Shown piece by piece: positions 1 to 9,160 of a stretch of DNA of 64,000 nucleotides. The stretch's first letter is position 1. Each line of letters starts with the position of its first letter. Source of the DNA: an uncultured Eubacteriales bacterium (GTDB lineage: Bacteria; Bacillota; Clostridia; Peptostreptococcales; Anaerovoracaceae); assembly GCA_902786815.1 (NCBI GenBank), contig CADADV010000003.1, positions 62,001 to 126,000 of the forward strand, in the 5' to 3' direction. A model generated the notes under the pieces. It made no database searches and was not told the origin of the DNA. It was given only the letters and a program-made list of their open reading frames with translations. The position numbers were made by a program, and so were the translations under genes.

Positions 1-3
1 CAT
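1..3 (-). CDS. start codon of a gene running off the left edge
   Basis: Read on the minus strand, the window ends with GGGAGG, a 7-base spacer and ATG, the start codon lying at positions 3 to 1. This is an ideal Shine-Dalgarno arrangement, so a minus-strand gene probably begins here and lies outside the window. Nothing can be said about its product. Confidence 0.45.
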
Positions 4-125
4 AGTACTGCCTCCCTTCTTACCTGTATTATTCCATATTAGATGTTCATTAAACCTCTCACTTGCTGATTGTAGTGTAACAGGGATGAGCGATGTTATG
101 GTCGCTTCAGGGACGACAAAAACAA

Positions 126-188
126 GAATGCCCGGTCGGATTGTTCCGGTCGGGCATATGGTCATATGGGATGGGATGCTTTTGCTTA
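126..188. repeat. 63-bp direct repeat copy 1 (hairpin plus conserved tail)
   Basis: This segment is strongly similar to 2839-2900. Both have a GC-rich imperfect hairpin (GCCCG...CGGGC) followed by a nearly identical tail ending in ATGCTTTTGCTTA. A third hairpin of the same family, without the tail, is at 332-354. Copy 2 ends exactly at the stop codon of the MFS gene. Copy 1 has no open frame behind it, so it may be the remnant of a duplicated gene end or a mobile terminator-like unit. Confidence 0.6.
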
Positions 189-403
189 TCTATTTGTTGA
201 CATTCATGTAGTCTGATGGTATCTTCTAGTCGAAGGGATTGCCGCTTATCGTAGGGCGGCTCGACCCTAGGTCTATGCCGTCAACGTAAGTTGGCGGTTA
301 TTTTTTATGTTTGCTGAACAACAAAACCTTACCCGATCGGTTGTTCTGATCGGGCATATGGGAATGGGCTTTGGAACTTAGCGGGAAGTTTCATTATCTC
401 TAT
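189..403. other. non-coding stretch with hairpins between window edge and first gene
   Basis: No gene was found between the left edge and 404. The stretch holds a hairpin at about 277-298 (CCGTCAAC / GTTGGCGG) followed by TTATTTTTTA, which looks like a plus-strand intrinsic terminator. It also holds the Rho-independent signal of the next gene at 332-354. No promoter or small RNA could be assigned with confidence. Confidence 0.35.
332..354 (-). terminator. intrinsic terminator of the DUF6273-type protein gene
   Basis: CCCGATC and GATCGGG form a perfect 7-bp stem around a 9-base loop. On the minus strand the stem is followed by a T-containing tail (TAAGGTTTTGTTG). It sits about 50 bases after the stop codon of the gene at 404-2662. 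The hairpin belongs to the same family as those at 126-188 and 2843-2867. Confidence 0.6.
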
Positions 404-2662
404 TTAGCGGACTTTGACCTTAAACGTCACCGTCTTCACAGCAGACGCCTTATAATTGTTATTTCCTAAAGCCTTGACTTTGACCTTGACCTTGTAGGTA
501 CCCTTCTTCAAGCCTTTCTTGACGGTCACCTTTCCGGTTGTCTTATTGATTTTGAAATACTTCTTGAATGATTTGCTGCTCTTCTTAGCGGATGAAAGTG
601 TATAGGTCTTTTTGTCCTTTAGTTTCTTCGTGAATTTGATCACTTTGGTGACTGCCAGCGTCTGTGTCTTTTTCTTCAGTTTACTGTACTTGACCGTGGC
701 TGTCTTCGCACCAATCTTCAGCGGGTTGGATGCCTCGGTAATTCTAAAGTATATGGTCTTTGTTCCGGTATAATAGCTGCCTTTCAGAACCACCTTTACA
801 GACGCAGTACCCGCATTGGTGTTCTTTTCATACGTGACAGTATATGCAGACGCCGGCAGAACTGACGCACTTGAGGTCGCTACAGTAACCTTTGGCTTTT
901 TGGCCTTTCCGTTATATACAAAAGCGGTTCCGGACAGACTGACCTTGCTGGCTTTCTTAATGGTGTTACGCTCCAGCGTCTCCTTGCAGGCTGTACATGT
1001 TTTTACAACCAAGCCATCTTTGTCAAATGACGCCTTTGTGACTTTTGCTACCGGGCTATGTCCGGCAGCCGAAATAATCCAGCTGTTATCTGCAAGCTGA
1101 TCCGTTCCACCAGCGTTCGAAAAGCCTTTCTTACAAATATCACACTGATAAAACCCAATGTTCCCTTCTTCTACACATCCCGCTTCCGAAGCCTCCCGGA
1201 ATGACAGCTGGTGTGTATGATCAGCTGTAAAAGGAACCGTCACCGTGACACCACCTTCCGGCATGATAAATGTGAACTGCCAGGTTTCTCCCTTGTTATC
1301 ACCAGAAAGACGCCCCAGATTTACCACATCGCTATAGGAAACGCTGCCTTCTGGTCCTGCAACAGACACTCCGTTTTCATCGGATTCAAAATCCGGACGA
1401 AACCCATAATCGCCTTCTGCCGTTACGGTGACAGTATCTCCGGCCATGGCGGTAGCCGGACTGATTTGCACATTACCGTTGATCTGCTCCGGCTCTGTGA
1501 TGTTATAGGTTTTCGGAACCACCTGAAGAGAAATCTCCTTCAGTGAACTCGCACAGTCTGACAGGCAGCTATAGTTCTTTCGCTCGCTGTATACATACAG
1601 TTTGTAAGTTCCTGCGTCAAGTCCCTCCGGGATCCTGACATCCTGCTTCCCGGAAGCACTGGACTTAGCGATATTACCATAGTACAATACGTTATCGTTC
1701 TGATCAGCCAGAATAACGGAAACATAGTCCTTTCCACCTGTACCTGCTCCTTCATATCGGATAGCAACAGTCCAGTCCGTATAGCCCTCTTCCTGTTCTG
1801 TCGTCTGCAGTGAATCGCAGGATGCAGAGAACGCCCGGCTTTTGTCCAGCAATGTCAGCTTCCAATCGCCGGAATAGTCATCGGATACGGCTGTAAGCGC
1901 ATCCGCCCCAACCTCACCGGATACCTTACCCGAGGAAGCGGCAGAGGTCATCAACACGGGGGAAAGATCCATCGTAAAGGCGGGTCTGGCACAACTTTTA
2001 TTAGTAACACCTTTATACCAGATCGGGCCGGCTGAACCGACGTCTCCTACCACATTGTCGAAATTCCTAAGTCCGGAACGAAGCCACCAGCCCACGTACT
2101 CTCCTCTCAGATTTTTTACCTGTCTGTCTTTATCATTGCTGAAGTAGGCATCTGCTTCATACGTAGACAAAAAGTAGAAATAATCCTTTTCCGCATCTAA
2201 TGTGGATGCCTCATAATTGCCCCATATTTGCTGATCGGTACCTCCCTGCGGAATGATCATGGATTTTTCGACGGCTATGGCCGGATAATGCTTTGCGGCG
2301 GATACCCACCGGTCATACAGGGATGTACACCATGCCTGGGCATTACTGTCCTGCCAGTTTCTACGTTTTTCAACTGTACTGTACTGGATCTCATCGATCG
2401 CGTATTGGGTGATCAGCAGCGCGGTTCCATTATTTACATTGAGTACACGCCACGCGCTTTCCATATTTTGATAGATTCCGGAAAAGATCCCTGACGAGAG
2501 ACCAAACCAAATGGTATTGCCTGTGCTGATTTTTTCAGATCCCAGCACAATACTTCGTCCATTGGACGTATCGGTATCAGCCGCAAAAACGTTCATCGGC
2601 ATCATAGCAAATATCATCAGCACTGCCACGAGTATCGGAAATAATCTCTTCCTCGCTATCAT
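404..2662 (-). CDS. secreted DUF6273-like surface protein
   Basis: A 752-residue exported protein of unknown function. I chose the ATG at 2662 because GGAGG lies just upstream and the protein then starts with a typical signal peptide (MIARKR, a hydrophobic stretch, VFA-A near residue 27). Residues of about 30-240 resemble the DUF6273 domain (WRVLN, NWQDS and WWLRSG-type motifs). The middle is beta-rich. A CxxC...CxxC segment (QCDICKKG, CTACKE) precedes an Ig-like module and a very Lys-rich C-terminus. The same C-terminal module type recurs in the two large proteins downstream, so all are probably cell-surface proteins. I see no LPXTG motif. Family naming of the N-terminal domain is moderately sure; function is unknown. 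Confidence 0.75.
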   Translation of the reverse strand: MIARKRLFPILVAVLMIFAMMPMNVFAADTDTSNGRSIVLGSEKISTGNTIWFGLSSGIFSGIYQNMESAWRVLNVNNGTALLITQYAIDEIQYSTVEKRRNWQDSNAQAWCTSLYDRWVSAAKHYPAIAVEKSMIIPQGGTDQQIWGNYEASTLDAEKDYFYFLSTYEADAYFSNDKDRQVKNLRGEYVGWWLRSGLRNFDNVVGDVGSAGPIWYKGVTNKSCARPAFTMDLSPVLMTSAASSGKVSGEVGADALTAVSDDYSGDWKLTLLDKSRAFSASCDSLQTTEQEEGYTDWTVAIRYEGAGTGGKDYVSVILADQNDNVLYYGNIAKSSASGKQDVRIPEGLDAGTYKLYVYSERKNYSCLSDCASSLKEISLQVVPKTYNITEPEQINGNVQISPATAMAGDTVTVTAEGDYGFRPDFESDENGVSVAGPEGSVSYSDVVNLGRLSGDNKGETWQFTFIMPEGGVTVTVPFTADHTHQLSFREASEAGCVEEGNIGFYQCDICKKGFSNAGGTDQLADNSWIISAAGHSPVAKVTKASFDKDGLVVKTCTACKETLERNTIKKASKVSLSGTAFVYNGKAKKPKVTVATSSASVLPASAYTVTYEKNTNAGTASVKVVLKGSYYTGTKTIYFRITEASNPLKIGAKTATVKYSKLKKKTQTLAVTKVIKFTKKLKDKKTYTLSSAKKSSKSFKKYFKINKTTGKVTVKKGLKKGTYKVKVKVKALGNNNYKASAVKTVTFKVKVR

Positions 2663-2838
2663 CTCGTATCCTCCCTTCACATTGGAGTACAAAAAAGTCA
2701 CAAAGATACGTGGCAGATATATTGTCACAACCTTTCCGGCTGAGATCTCATCTGCCTGGTTAACGATAGTTTATCATGTTAACGCAGAAAAAGATACTGA
2801 GATTGTACGAATATTTGTGCAATCCCTTTAAATAATAG

Positions 2839-2900
2839 GAATGCCCGACCGGTTGGTCCGATCGGGCGTGTGGTCATATGGGATGGGATGCTTTTGCTTA
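2839..2900. repeat. 62-bp direct repeat copy 2
   Basis: Second copy of the repeat at 126-188. It begins with GAATGCCCGACCGG, forms the hairpin listed as a terminator at 2843-2867, and ends at the stop codon of the MFS transporter gene. The conserved tail next to the stop suggests that the hairpin and tail were duplicated together. Confidence 0.6.
2843..2867 (-). terminator. intrinsic terminator of the MFS transporter gene
   Basis: GCCCGACCGG pairs with CCGATCGGGC (one mismatch) around TTGGT. Reading on the minus strand, the stem comes about 30 bases after the MFS stop codon and is followed by an AT-rich sequence. It has no long U-tract, so its strength is uncertain. Confidence 0.5.
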
Positions 2901-4145
2901 TGATACCGCAACCATATGCGCGTTGCTGCTCCCCACGGCCGGCACTGCTTTCTCGTGTCTAGCCTTCTCGACCAGCGGCAGGATGACCGCTGCGCCGATC
3001 AGGCAGGTAATGGCGCAGATCCAAAGCAGCATGTTCGCACCGAGCGTATCCAGGACGATGCCGCCGGTAGCGCTGGCGACCACGCCGCTGATGGTGATGA
3101 CCATAACATACGTGGACTGGCCGCGGACAGCTTCTCCCTCGTCCATGATCTCATTGATGTACTTGACGATCGTCGGCAGGAAGAGCGGGAATCCGATCGG
3201 ATGCACTGCCAGCGTCAGCATGAGGAGCATCGGCGTATGCGCCGCCAGCATCAGGACCGCGCGCAGCACGAATCCGATCGTTGCCAGTTTCAGAAGGAAC
3301 GATGTGCTGAAACGCCTTGTCAGCCAGGTGAACCCGACCAGCGGAATGATCTCCAGAATGGTCATGATCGAGTAATAGGTCCCTAGCTGGGTGCTCCCGC
3401 CGCCCACGTTCTGGAACAACTGCAGCATAAAGAAATTGATGATCTGATGATCGTAAAAGATCAAGAAGATGCCGCCTGTCATCACGAGGAAGATCCTGTG
3501 GCGCTTCACGAAATCGCCCATGCTGATGGGCTCTTTCTGATCCGCTTTGCAGACAGGTTTTCTTGCCTTTGCAGGATCGGCGTTCTTATAGACTCGATTC
3601 AGGAAGAGGAGGCCTGCCAGCAGGAGCACCGTGACGAACTCTCCGGCGATCGGCAGGGATACCACGGAAAAACGGATGACCATCATACCCAGAGCCGTGG
3701 AAATAACCGCATAGCCCAGCGATCCCATCGCTCTGCAGCAGCCATAGTCCACTGTGACGCCGCGCTGGAGCATCGTCTGATTGACGGAATTGAGCAAAGG
3801 CTGCATTGCTGCGTGAACGGCAAACATGATCAGGTACGCGCTGAACAAAATCAGGCTGCGCCCGTGGACCAGCAGCAGCATGCCCTGGGAAAGCAAAATC
3901 AGCACGGTCATCAGTGCCGCGATTTCAAACACATTGGTTTTCGCAGAACGGTCGGCGAGATTCGCCGCGACCGGCTGGATCACAACCGACACCAGATTGC
4001 CGATCGCGATCAGAAGCCCGATCTCTGTGTTGGAGTATCCATTGGCGAGAAGGTAGACCGAACTGAAACTGGCGATGACGCAGTACGCCATCCAGTATGT
4101 TGCGAAAACTTCCCCGTATCCTGTATTTCCCTTCAGATTGCTCAT
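2898..4145 (-). CDS. MFS transporter
   Basis: A 415-residue integral membrane protein with about 12 hydrophobic segments, length and pattern typical of the major facilitator superfamily (MFS_1-like; sugar or nucleoside symporter-like members share this layout). The first loop carries DRS near residue 66, as in the MFS motif A region, and a longer polar central loop (about 195-210) separates the two six-helix halves. Start ATG at 4145 has GGAGGAAGC immediately upstream. It is divergently transcribed from a LysR regulator with overlapping promoters, so its expression is probably controlled by that regulator. The substrate cannot be inferred. Confidence 0.85.
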   Translation of the reverse strand: MSNLKGNTGYGEVFATYWMAYCVIASFSSVYLLANGYSNTEIGLLIAIGNLVSVVIQPVAANLADRSAKTNVFEIAALMTVLILLSQGMLLLVHGRSLILFSAYLIMFAVHAAMQPLLNSVNQTMLQRGVTVDYGCCRAMGSLGYAVISTALGMMVIRFSVVSLPIAGEFVTVLLLAGLLFLNRVYKNADPAKARKPVCKADQKEPISMGDFVKRHRIFLVMTGGIFLIFYDHQIINFFMLQLFQNVGGGSTQLGTYYSIMTILEIIPLVGFTWLTRRFSTSFLLKLATIGFVLRAVLMLAAHTPMLLMLTLAVHPIGFPLFLPTIVKYINEIMDEGEAVRGQSTYVMVITISGVVASATGGIVLDTLGANMLLWICAITCLIGAAVILPLVEKARHEKAVPAVGSSNAHMVAVS

Positions 4146-4177
4146 GCTTCCTCCTTCATTTGCCCCTGTGCAAAATC

Positions 4178-4245
4178 AAGATAGCATGGTATAATCCATC
4201 TGTAAAACGAATTATTTTAATAATATCAATCATTTTTATTGATTG
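4178..4245. promoter_or_regulatory. divergent MFS/LysR promoter region with inverted repeat
   Basis: On the minus strand, TTTACA (4201-4206) and TATCTT (4178-4183) are 17 bases apart and form a good promoter for the MFS gene. On the plus strand a TATAAT lies at 4190-4195 with a weak -35. An inverted repeat CAATCA-N7-TGATTG at 4227-4245 lies just before the LysR start and is a candidate LysR-type operator for autoregulation and control of the transporter. Confidence 0.55.
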
Positions 4246-4258
4246 TTTGGAGGGATGT

Positions 4259-5167
4259 ATGGAGACCAGGATCGCATCGACCTTTCTCAAAGTCGCCGAA
4301 CTCGGCAACGTGACAAAAGCAGCCAAACAGCTCGGGTATTCGCAGACGGCTGTAACGGCGCAGATCCAGCAGCTGGAAAAGCAGCTCGGGGTGCCCCTGT
4401 TCGACCGGCTCGGCCGGGGCGTGCAGCTGACGGACGCAGGCAAGCAGTTCCGTTCCTATGCGATCCAGCTGGTCAACGCCAGCGAAGACGCGGATGCTTT
4501 TGCAGTGGACCGCAGCGACCCTGTGGGAAATCTTGTGATCGAAGCCGGTTCCTCCCCCGCCATCGGCCTCCTGCCGAAGATGCTGCCGCGCTTCCACCAG
4601 CAGTATCCCCACATCCACCTGACGCTCCGGGTATCCGAAGACACGGACATTCTCATCCGGCGCGTCCGCGAAAACACCATCGATTTCGCCATGTTCATCG
4701 ACGCCCGAAACCAGTTCGACGGCTGCGTCAAAGCCGCGGAACGCCCGGAAGAATATGTTTTTGTCGCGCCCTCCTCTGACCCCATCACAAAGAAAAAACA
4801 AGTCACCATTCCTGAGATCTTTGATGACTTGTTTGTCTCTTCGTTTATTTCCTCAGACAGCGAGGGCGATCTCCGTTCTGTTCTGGATCCCTATCTGCAG
4901 AAGAACGGATATGATCTGCGTCCTTCCATTGATGTCGGAACAAACGCCGCCATCGTCAACTTCCTCCTGCAGGGCTGGGGCCGGTCCTTCCTCCCCCGCT
5001 TCATGGTGCAGGATGAAATCGAACGCGGCAGTCTGGCTCTCATACACACAGCGCCCGTCGACGCCGGGATGTACACCCAGGTGTTCTACAACTCCAACCG
5101 CTGGATCAACCCGCAGATGCAGGCCTTCCTGGACTTCATCCGGTCCGGGGTCTTCACCCAGTATTGA
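4259..5167 (+). CDS. LysR-family transcriptional regulator
   Basis: A 302-residue LysR-type regulator. ATG at 4259 was chosen because GGAGGG lies 4 bases upstream and the N-terminus (METRIASTFLKVAEL) then matches the family start. Upstream in-frame codons would add an untypical segment. Residues 1-60 form the winged helix-turn-helix (TKAAKQLGYSQTAVTAQIQQLE). The remainder (about 90-295) is a periplasmic-binding-like effector domain with LVIEAG and the usual second lobe. It is divergent from the MFS transporter at 2898-4145, the standard arrangement of a regulator with its target. The effector is unknown. Confidence 0.9.
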   Translation: METRIASTFLKVAELGNVTKAAKQLGYSQTAVTAQIQQLEKQLGVPLFDRLGRGVQLTDAGKQFRSYAIQLVNASEDADAFAVDRSDPVGNLVIEAGSSPAIGLLPKMLPRFHQQYPHIHLTLRVSEDTDILIRRVRENTIDFAMFIDARNQFDGCVKAAERPEEYVFVAPSSDPITKKKQVTIPEIFDDLFVSSFISSDSEGDLRSVLDPYLQKNGYDLRPSIDVGTNAAIVNFLLQGWGRSFLPRFMVQDEIERGSLALIHTAPVDAGMYTQVFYNSNRWINPQMQAFLDFIRSGVFTQY

Positions 5168-5192
5168 GTAAGCCTCTTCTGCTGCGCGCTTG

Positions 5193-8100
5193 CTATTTCG
5201 TCCTGACGCGCTTCACCTTGCTCCACTTGGAGTAATACTTCTTACCCAGCACTTTCTTGTATGTGCGGACACGCGTGTAGTAGCGTTTGCCAGACTTGAG
5301 CTTCTTGATTGTCTTCGTGGTCTTCTTCCAGCCCTTCACGTTTACGGTCTTCTTGCCTTTTTTGAATTTCTTGTCGGTCGCGATCTGGATCTGGTATCCT
5401 GTGGCTCTGCCCTGCTTCTTCTTCGCATACTGCTTTTTCCAGGTCACCTTGATGCTCTTTTTCGCGGGCTTCACGGATTTGAGCTTGGCGCCTGTCGGTA
5501 TGATCTGATACTTCAGGACGACTTTGCCTGTGTAATTACCTTTGCCTGTGACGGTCACTTTATAGGTGCCGATCTTCTTGCTGCTCTTCTTGGAGTACTT
5601 GATTTTGCATTCCTGTTTTAATGCTTTTGCCATTTTGACTTTTGGCTTTCTCACTTTGCCGGTATATGTGAGTTTCGTTGCGCTCAGTTTGACCCGGCTC
5701 TTCTTGAGTTTCGCTTTGTTGATCGTCAGCGCAATGGAAACACTTCCTTCGTAGCGGCCCTTGAATACTGCCGTTGCTTTACCCGTTCCGGCGTTCGTAT
5801 TCCCGGTGTAGACCACATCGAAGTCTTCACCCTCGACCAGCGTCTTTCCGGCTGCGTCGCTGACGGTGAGCTTTGGCGTGTAAGCCTTTCCGCTGTAGGT
5901 GAATTCTGTACGCTCCGCTTCAACAGATGCGATTCTTTCGTAGTAGGATACAGACATCGGGATGCCGCAGATAGAGCAGCTCCTCGTTTCCCGGCCCTGA
6001 TGGCCGGTGGTTGCTCTTTCGAGAACGACCTGATCTTCGTCATGCTCGTGGACAACGCAAACCGGGAAGTCCGTCCATGGCGGCTGATCCCATCCTGTGG
6101 TCCCCGGTTCGTGGGTTATGATGAGCGTTTTGCTGCAGTCCTTGAACACGTCCGCTCCCACTTCCGGCGCATTCCCCATGAAGGCGGCTTCTGTCAGCGA
6201 CGTACATCCGCGGAATGCTTCTTTCTCTATGCTCTCCAGGGTAGCCGGGAACGTGACGGTCGTGATGCCGGTGCAGCCTCTGAAGGCGTTCTCTTCGATG
6301 CACTCAAGTTCATCAGGCAGGTCGACGCTCTTCATCCCTGTGCAGTCTGCGAATGTGTACGGCTTTATGGTGTGCATCCCCTTTCCTAAAGAAACACTAT
6401 CAAGATTCCCGCAGCCTTCAAAGGCAGATTTGCCGATCGAAGTTACTGTATCAGGAATCGCCAGATCTCCTCTCATCTTCTCATTATATGCAAAAGCATA
6501 CGCCCCGATTGTCTGAAGGTTGGCAGGCAGACGGAACTGGCAGGAAGCAGCTATCACATCCCCGCAGAATGCCCTGTCACCGATCGCGGTAATGCTGTCC
6601 GGCAGATAGAGATCATAAACATTGGCATCATACAGACCGCTGAATGCGTTATTTCCTATGCTTGTACATCCCTCGCCGATCCATATTCCATCGATCTGTC
6701 CCATGTAGTCATTCCAGGGTGCTTCACCTGTTGTTCTGTGGGCTGTATAATCGACCATGCTGCCGCTGCCCATGATCAGCAGGTTTCTGCCCTGGGTCAC
6801 ATACCACTTGAGCCCTTCTCCGCACGTTCCCTCAGTAATGACAGTTGAATCATCGAACTCGATCTCATACTGGATCGTCTTCGTTCCGTGATAATCACCT
6901 GTCCCTTCGATGACTACAGTTGCCGTGCCCGGGAATATAGCATTTTCAGCGGTGATCGTGTAATCGTCATAGCGTTCCAGACCCTCCAGTTCCACACTCC
7001 ACGGCGCCGTGTTATAGCCTGTGTACTGCACGGTCGGGCTGATGCCGGAGACTTCCATCTCCGAGATATCCTTCGTCAGATGCACCTTGACGGTGCAGCT
7101 GTCCCTGGCTTCGCCCTCCGGATCCTTGGCAGTGATGGTTACGGTTCCATCCTCATGCCCGGTCACACATCCGGTCTCATCGACGCTGGCGATGTCCGGA
7201 TCTGACGATGTCCATTTGAGCTTTGTTTTGCTGAGCTTCCAGGGCTCAATGTCAGCGATGAGCTGCAGCGGCTTATCTGCCGCGTGAATCCACTGTGTCT
7301 CCTCGCCCTCTATGAAAATGTTCTGAATGTACGCATCGGGGTCACAGACTATGCTGCACTCTGCACTGATGGTTCCAAAAGATGCGGTGATCACCGTTTC
7401 ACCGGTGGACTGGATCGTGACGGTTCCGTCTTCATCGACTGTAGCAACCTCATTATCTGCGGAACTCCATCTCACACATTTGACCTCAGCATCAGCAGGA
7501 GTATAGCTGACATCGATCTTGTAGCTGCTGCCCTCGCTTCCGGTCTTTATGAAATCTTGTGACAGCTCTATACCGGTTGGAAGTACCGCCGGGCGCACAG
7601 ATACATATTTGACTTTCGTATAAAGATCCAATGCGGGATCAGGCGCAATGTACTCTTTCGCAGACGATCCGCTGGTATTTGCAGAGGTCGTTACAACAGG
7701 AGCGTATTCATCGTAGTAGATGTAGTAGTCGCCTATCTTCTGGCAGGGACCCGGCTCATCTTCGTCGTCATCGCCGTTGTCAAAAACATACGCCTGATAA
7801 TTCTCATCCCAGGTACTTTCATGGATTTCACCGTTTTCGTCGTAATAATAATATGTGCCAAGTTCTTCATCCCAGTAACAGAAGTGGTGCTGTCCATTAT
7901 CGTCGAAACAATATGGATTTCCTTCATCATCCCAAAGCAGGATGTTCACTGCCTCGGTGACTTCCTCTTCCTCTACCTCTTCACCTCCGTCTTCTCCCTC
8001 ATCGTCGCCTTCGTCCCCATAGTCCCCGGCTTCATTGTACAGATAGTCATAGCAGGCAGAATTCGCTGCAGTATTTCCTTTCGCGGTTACTCTCGCAGTG

Positions 8101-9131
8101 CCGCCGACTGTCAGGAAACTGCTCTGTGTTTCTTCGCTTTCTTCTATTTCTTCGTCTATTATTTCAATATCTTCTTCAGCCTCACAAAAAACACCGTAAC
8201 TGCCTTTCGTGCAGGTCCCTCCCGTGAATACAGCACTGCCGCCGGTGATCACGTGTCCTGACCCGTACACGCCGGCGCTGATGCTGAGGGCTTTGCCGCC
8301 CGTGGCTTTCAGCGTGCCCCCTGTCATATAGACTACAGCCGAACAGCCTGTACTGGACCCGTTCGCTGCGGCGCCTCCTGTCGCATTGACCGTTCCGTCG
8401 CTGATGATAAGGGCCTCTACATACATCCCTGTCGATTCCGGTTCGTCATCTACGGTCCCCTTCCCGGTTCCGCCTTTGGCGTTCAGTGTCCCCTTCTTCA
8501 CATACACGTCTCCACTCGAATTCAACCCGTAGGAGGCGCAGTCAGCGCCGCCGTTCGCATTGACGGTCCCTCCTTGAAGCGTCATGTCCCCATCAAACAC
8601 GCATATGCCGTAGGAGCTCATTTCTGTATCAGATCCGCCTGTTGCAGTCAGCGTGCCGCTGCCATCGATCGTGAGATCATTCTTGACCCAGATCCCGGCT
8701 GTCTCATATTCGTCATCCGCAATGCCTTTGCATGTGATGGTGTTTGTTCCTTTGAGGACGATATGAAGCTCCTGATTGGCATAGATACCGGCATTGTAGT
8801 AAGAATACTCTTCATCCTCGGCAACATAGATCTTGCCTTTGTGCCCGACGCCGGAATAGGAGTAGCCATTCAGAGTAAGCGTCTTGGTGCCGGGATCATA
8901 CTTCCAGGTCGCATTCTTATTGCAGTTATCGCTGGTGACCTGCGTTCCGCCGACCCACACCGAATAATTTGTCGCGGCGCTCACCTGCTCCGCGCACAGG
9001 GTAAACGCCGATGCAAAAGCAAGAATCACGGCGATGATCAGAATGCGGTGCACCGATAATGCGCAGCGTTTCGTACGAGTTGCGTTGTTCTTTATGCTTG
9101 TGATGTCTTTGCTGTATTTTTCCGGTTTCAT
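5193..9131 (-). CDS. large BspA-like surface protein with Big_2, LRR and FnIII modules
   Basis: An exported protein of 1,312 residues. I prefer ATG at 9131 because AGAGGA lies upstream; an in-frame ATG at 9197 would overlap the previous gene by 37 bases and lacks a ribosome binding site. Order of parts: long positively charged N-region and signal helix (AEQVSAA); a beta-helix-like domain of repeated GGT/AxGG units; a strongly acidic segment with aromatic DE repeats (YYYYDENG, CYWDEE); two bacterial Ig-like (Big_2) domains; BspA-type leucine-rich repeats (TSIGNNAFSG, ESIEKEAFRGCTSL); a CSICG segment; Ig-like repeats; a Lys-rich FnIII-like end. It probably mediates surface adhesion. It is a tandem paralogue of the gene just upstream. 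Confidence 0.8.
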   Translation of the reverse strand: MKPEKYSKDITSIKNNATRTKRCALSVHRILIIAVILAFASAFTLCAEQVSAATNYSVWVGGTQVTSDNCNKNATWKYDPGTKTLTLNGYSYSGVGHKGKIYVAEDEEYSYYNAGIYANQELHIVLKGTNTITCKGIADDEYETAGIWVKNDLTIDGSGTLTATGGSDTEMSSYGICVFDGDMTLQGGTVNANGGADCASYGLNSSGDVYVKKGTLNAKGGTGKGTVDDEPESTGMYVEALIISDGTVNATGGAAANGSSTGCSAVVYMTGGTLKATGGKALSISAGVYGSGHVITGGSAVFTGGTCTKGSYGVFCEAEEDIEIIDEEIEESEETQSSFLTVGGTARVTAKGNTAANSACYDYLYNEAGDYGDEGDDEGEDGGEEVEEEEVTEAVNILLWDDEGNPYCFDDNGQHHFCYWDEELGTYYYYDENGEIHESTWDENYQAYVFDNGDDDEDEPGPCQKIGDYYIYYDEYAPVVTTSANTSGSSAKEYIAPDPALDLYTKVKYVSVRPAVLPTGIELSQDFIKTGSEGSSYKIDVSYTPADAEVKCVRWSSADNEVATVDEDGTVTIQSTGETVITASFGTISAECSIVCDPDAYIQNIFIEGEETQWIHAADKPLQLIADIEPWKLSKTKLKWTSSDPDIASVDETGCVTGHEDGTVTITAKDPEGEARDSCTVKVHLTKDISEMEVSGISPTVQYTGYNTAPWSVELEGLERYDDYTITAENAIFPGTATVVIEGTGDYHGTKTIQYEIEFDDSTVITEGTCGEGLKWYVTQGRNLLIMGSGSMVDYTAHRTTGEAPWNDYMGQIDGIWIGEGCTSIGNNAFSGLYDANVYDLYLPDSITAIGDRAFCGDVIAASCQFRLPANLQTIGAYAFAYNEKMRGDLAIPDTVTSIGKSAFEGCGNLDSVSLGKGMHTIKPYTFADCTGMKSVDLPDELECIEENAFRGCTGITTVTFPATLESIEKEAFRGCTSLTEAAFMGNAPEVGADVFKDCSKTLIITHEPGTTGWDQPPWTDFPVCVVHEHDEDQVVLERATTGHQGRETRSCSICGIPMSVSYYERIASVEAERTEFTYSGKAYTPKLTVSDAAGKTLVEGEDFDVVYTGNTNAGTGKATAVFKGRYEGSVSIALTINKAKLKKSRVKLSATKLTYTGKVRKPKVKMAKALKQECKIKYSKKSSKKIGTYKVTVTGKGNYTGKVVLKYQIIPTGAKLKSVKPAKKSIKVTWKKQYAKKKQGRATGYQIQIATDKKFKKGKKTVNVKGWKKTTKTIKKLKSGKRYYTRVRTYKKVLGKKYYSKWSKVKRVRTK

Positions 9132-9160
9132 GTCGTTCCTCTGCTGCTTGTCCATCTGCA

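Noticed and set aside
3447-4184. Plus-strand open frame over the MFS transporter
   Set aside because: Its composition (rich in His, Gln, Arg) is typical of the antisense of a membrane protein gene.
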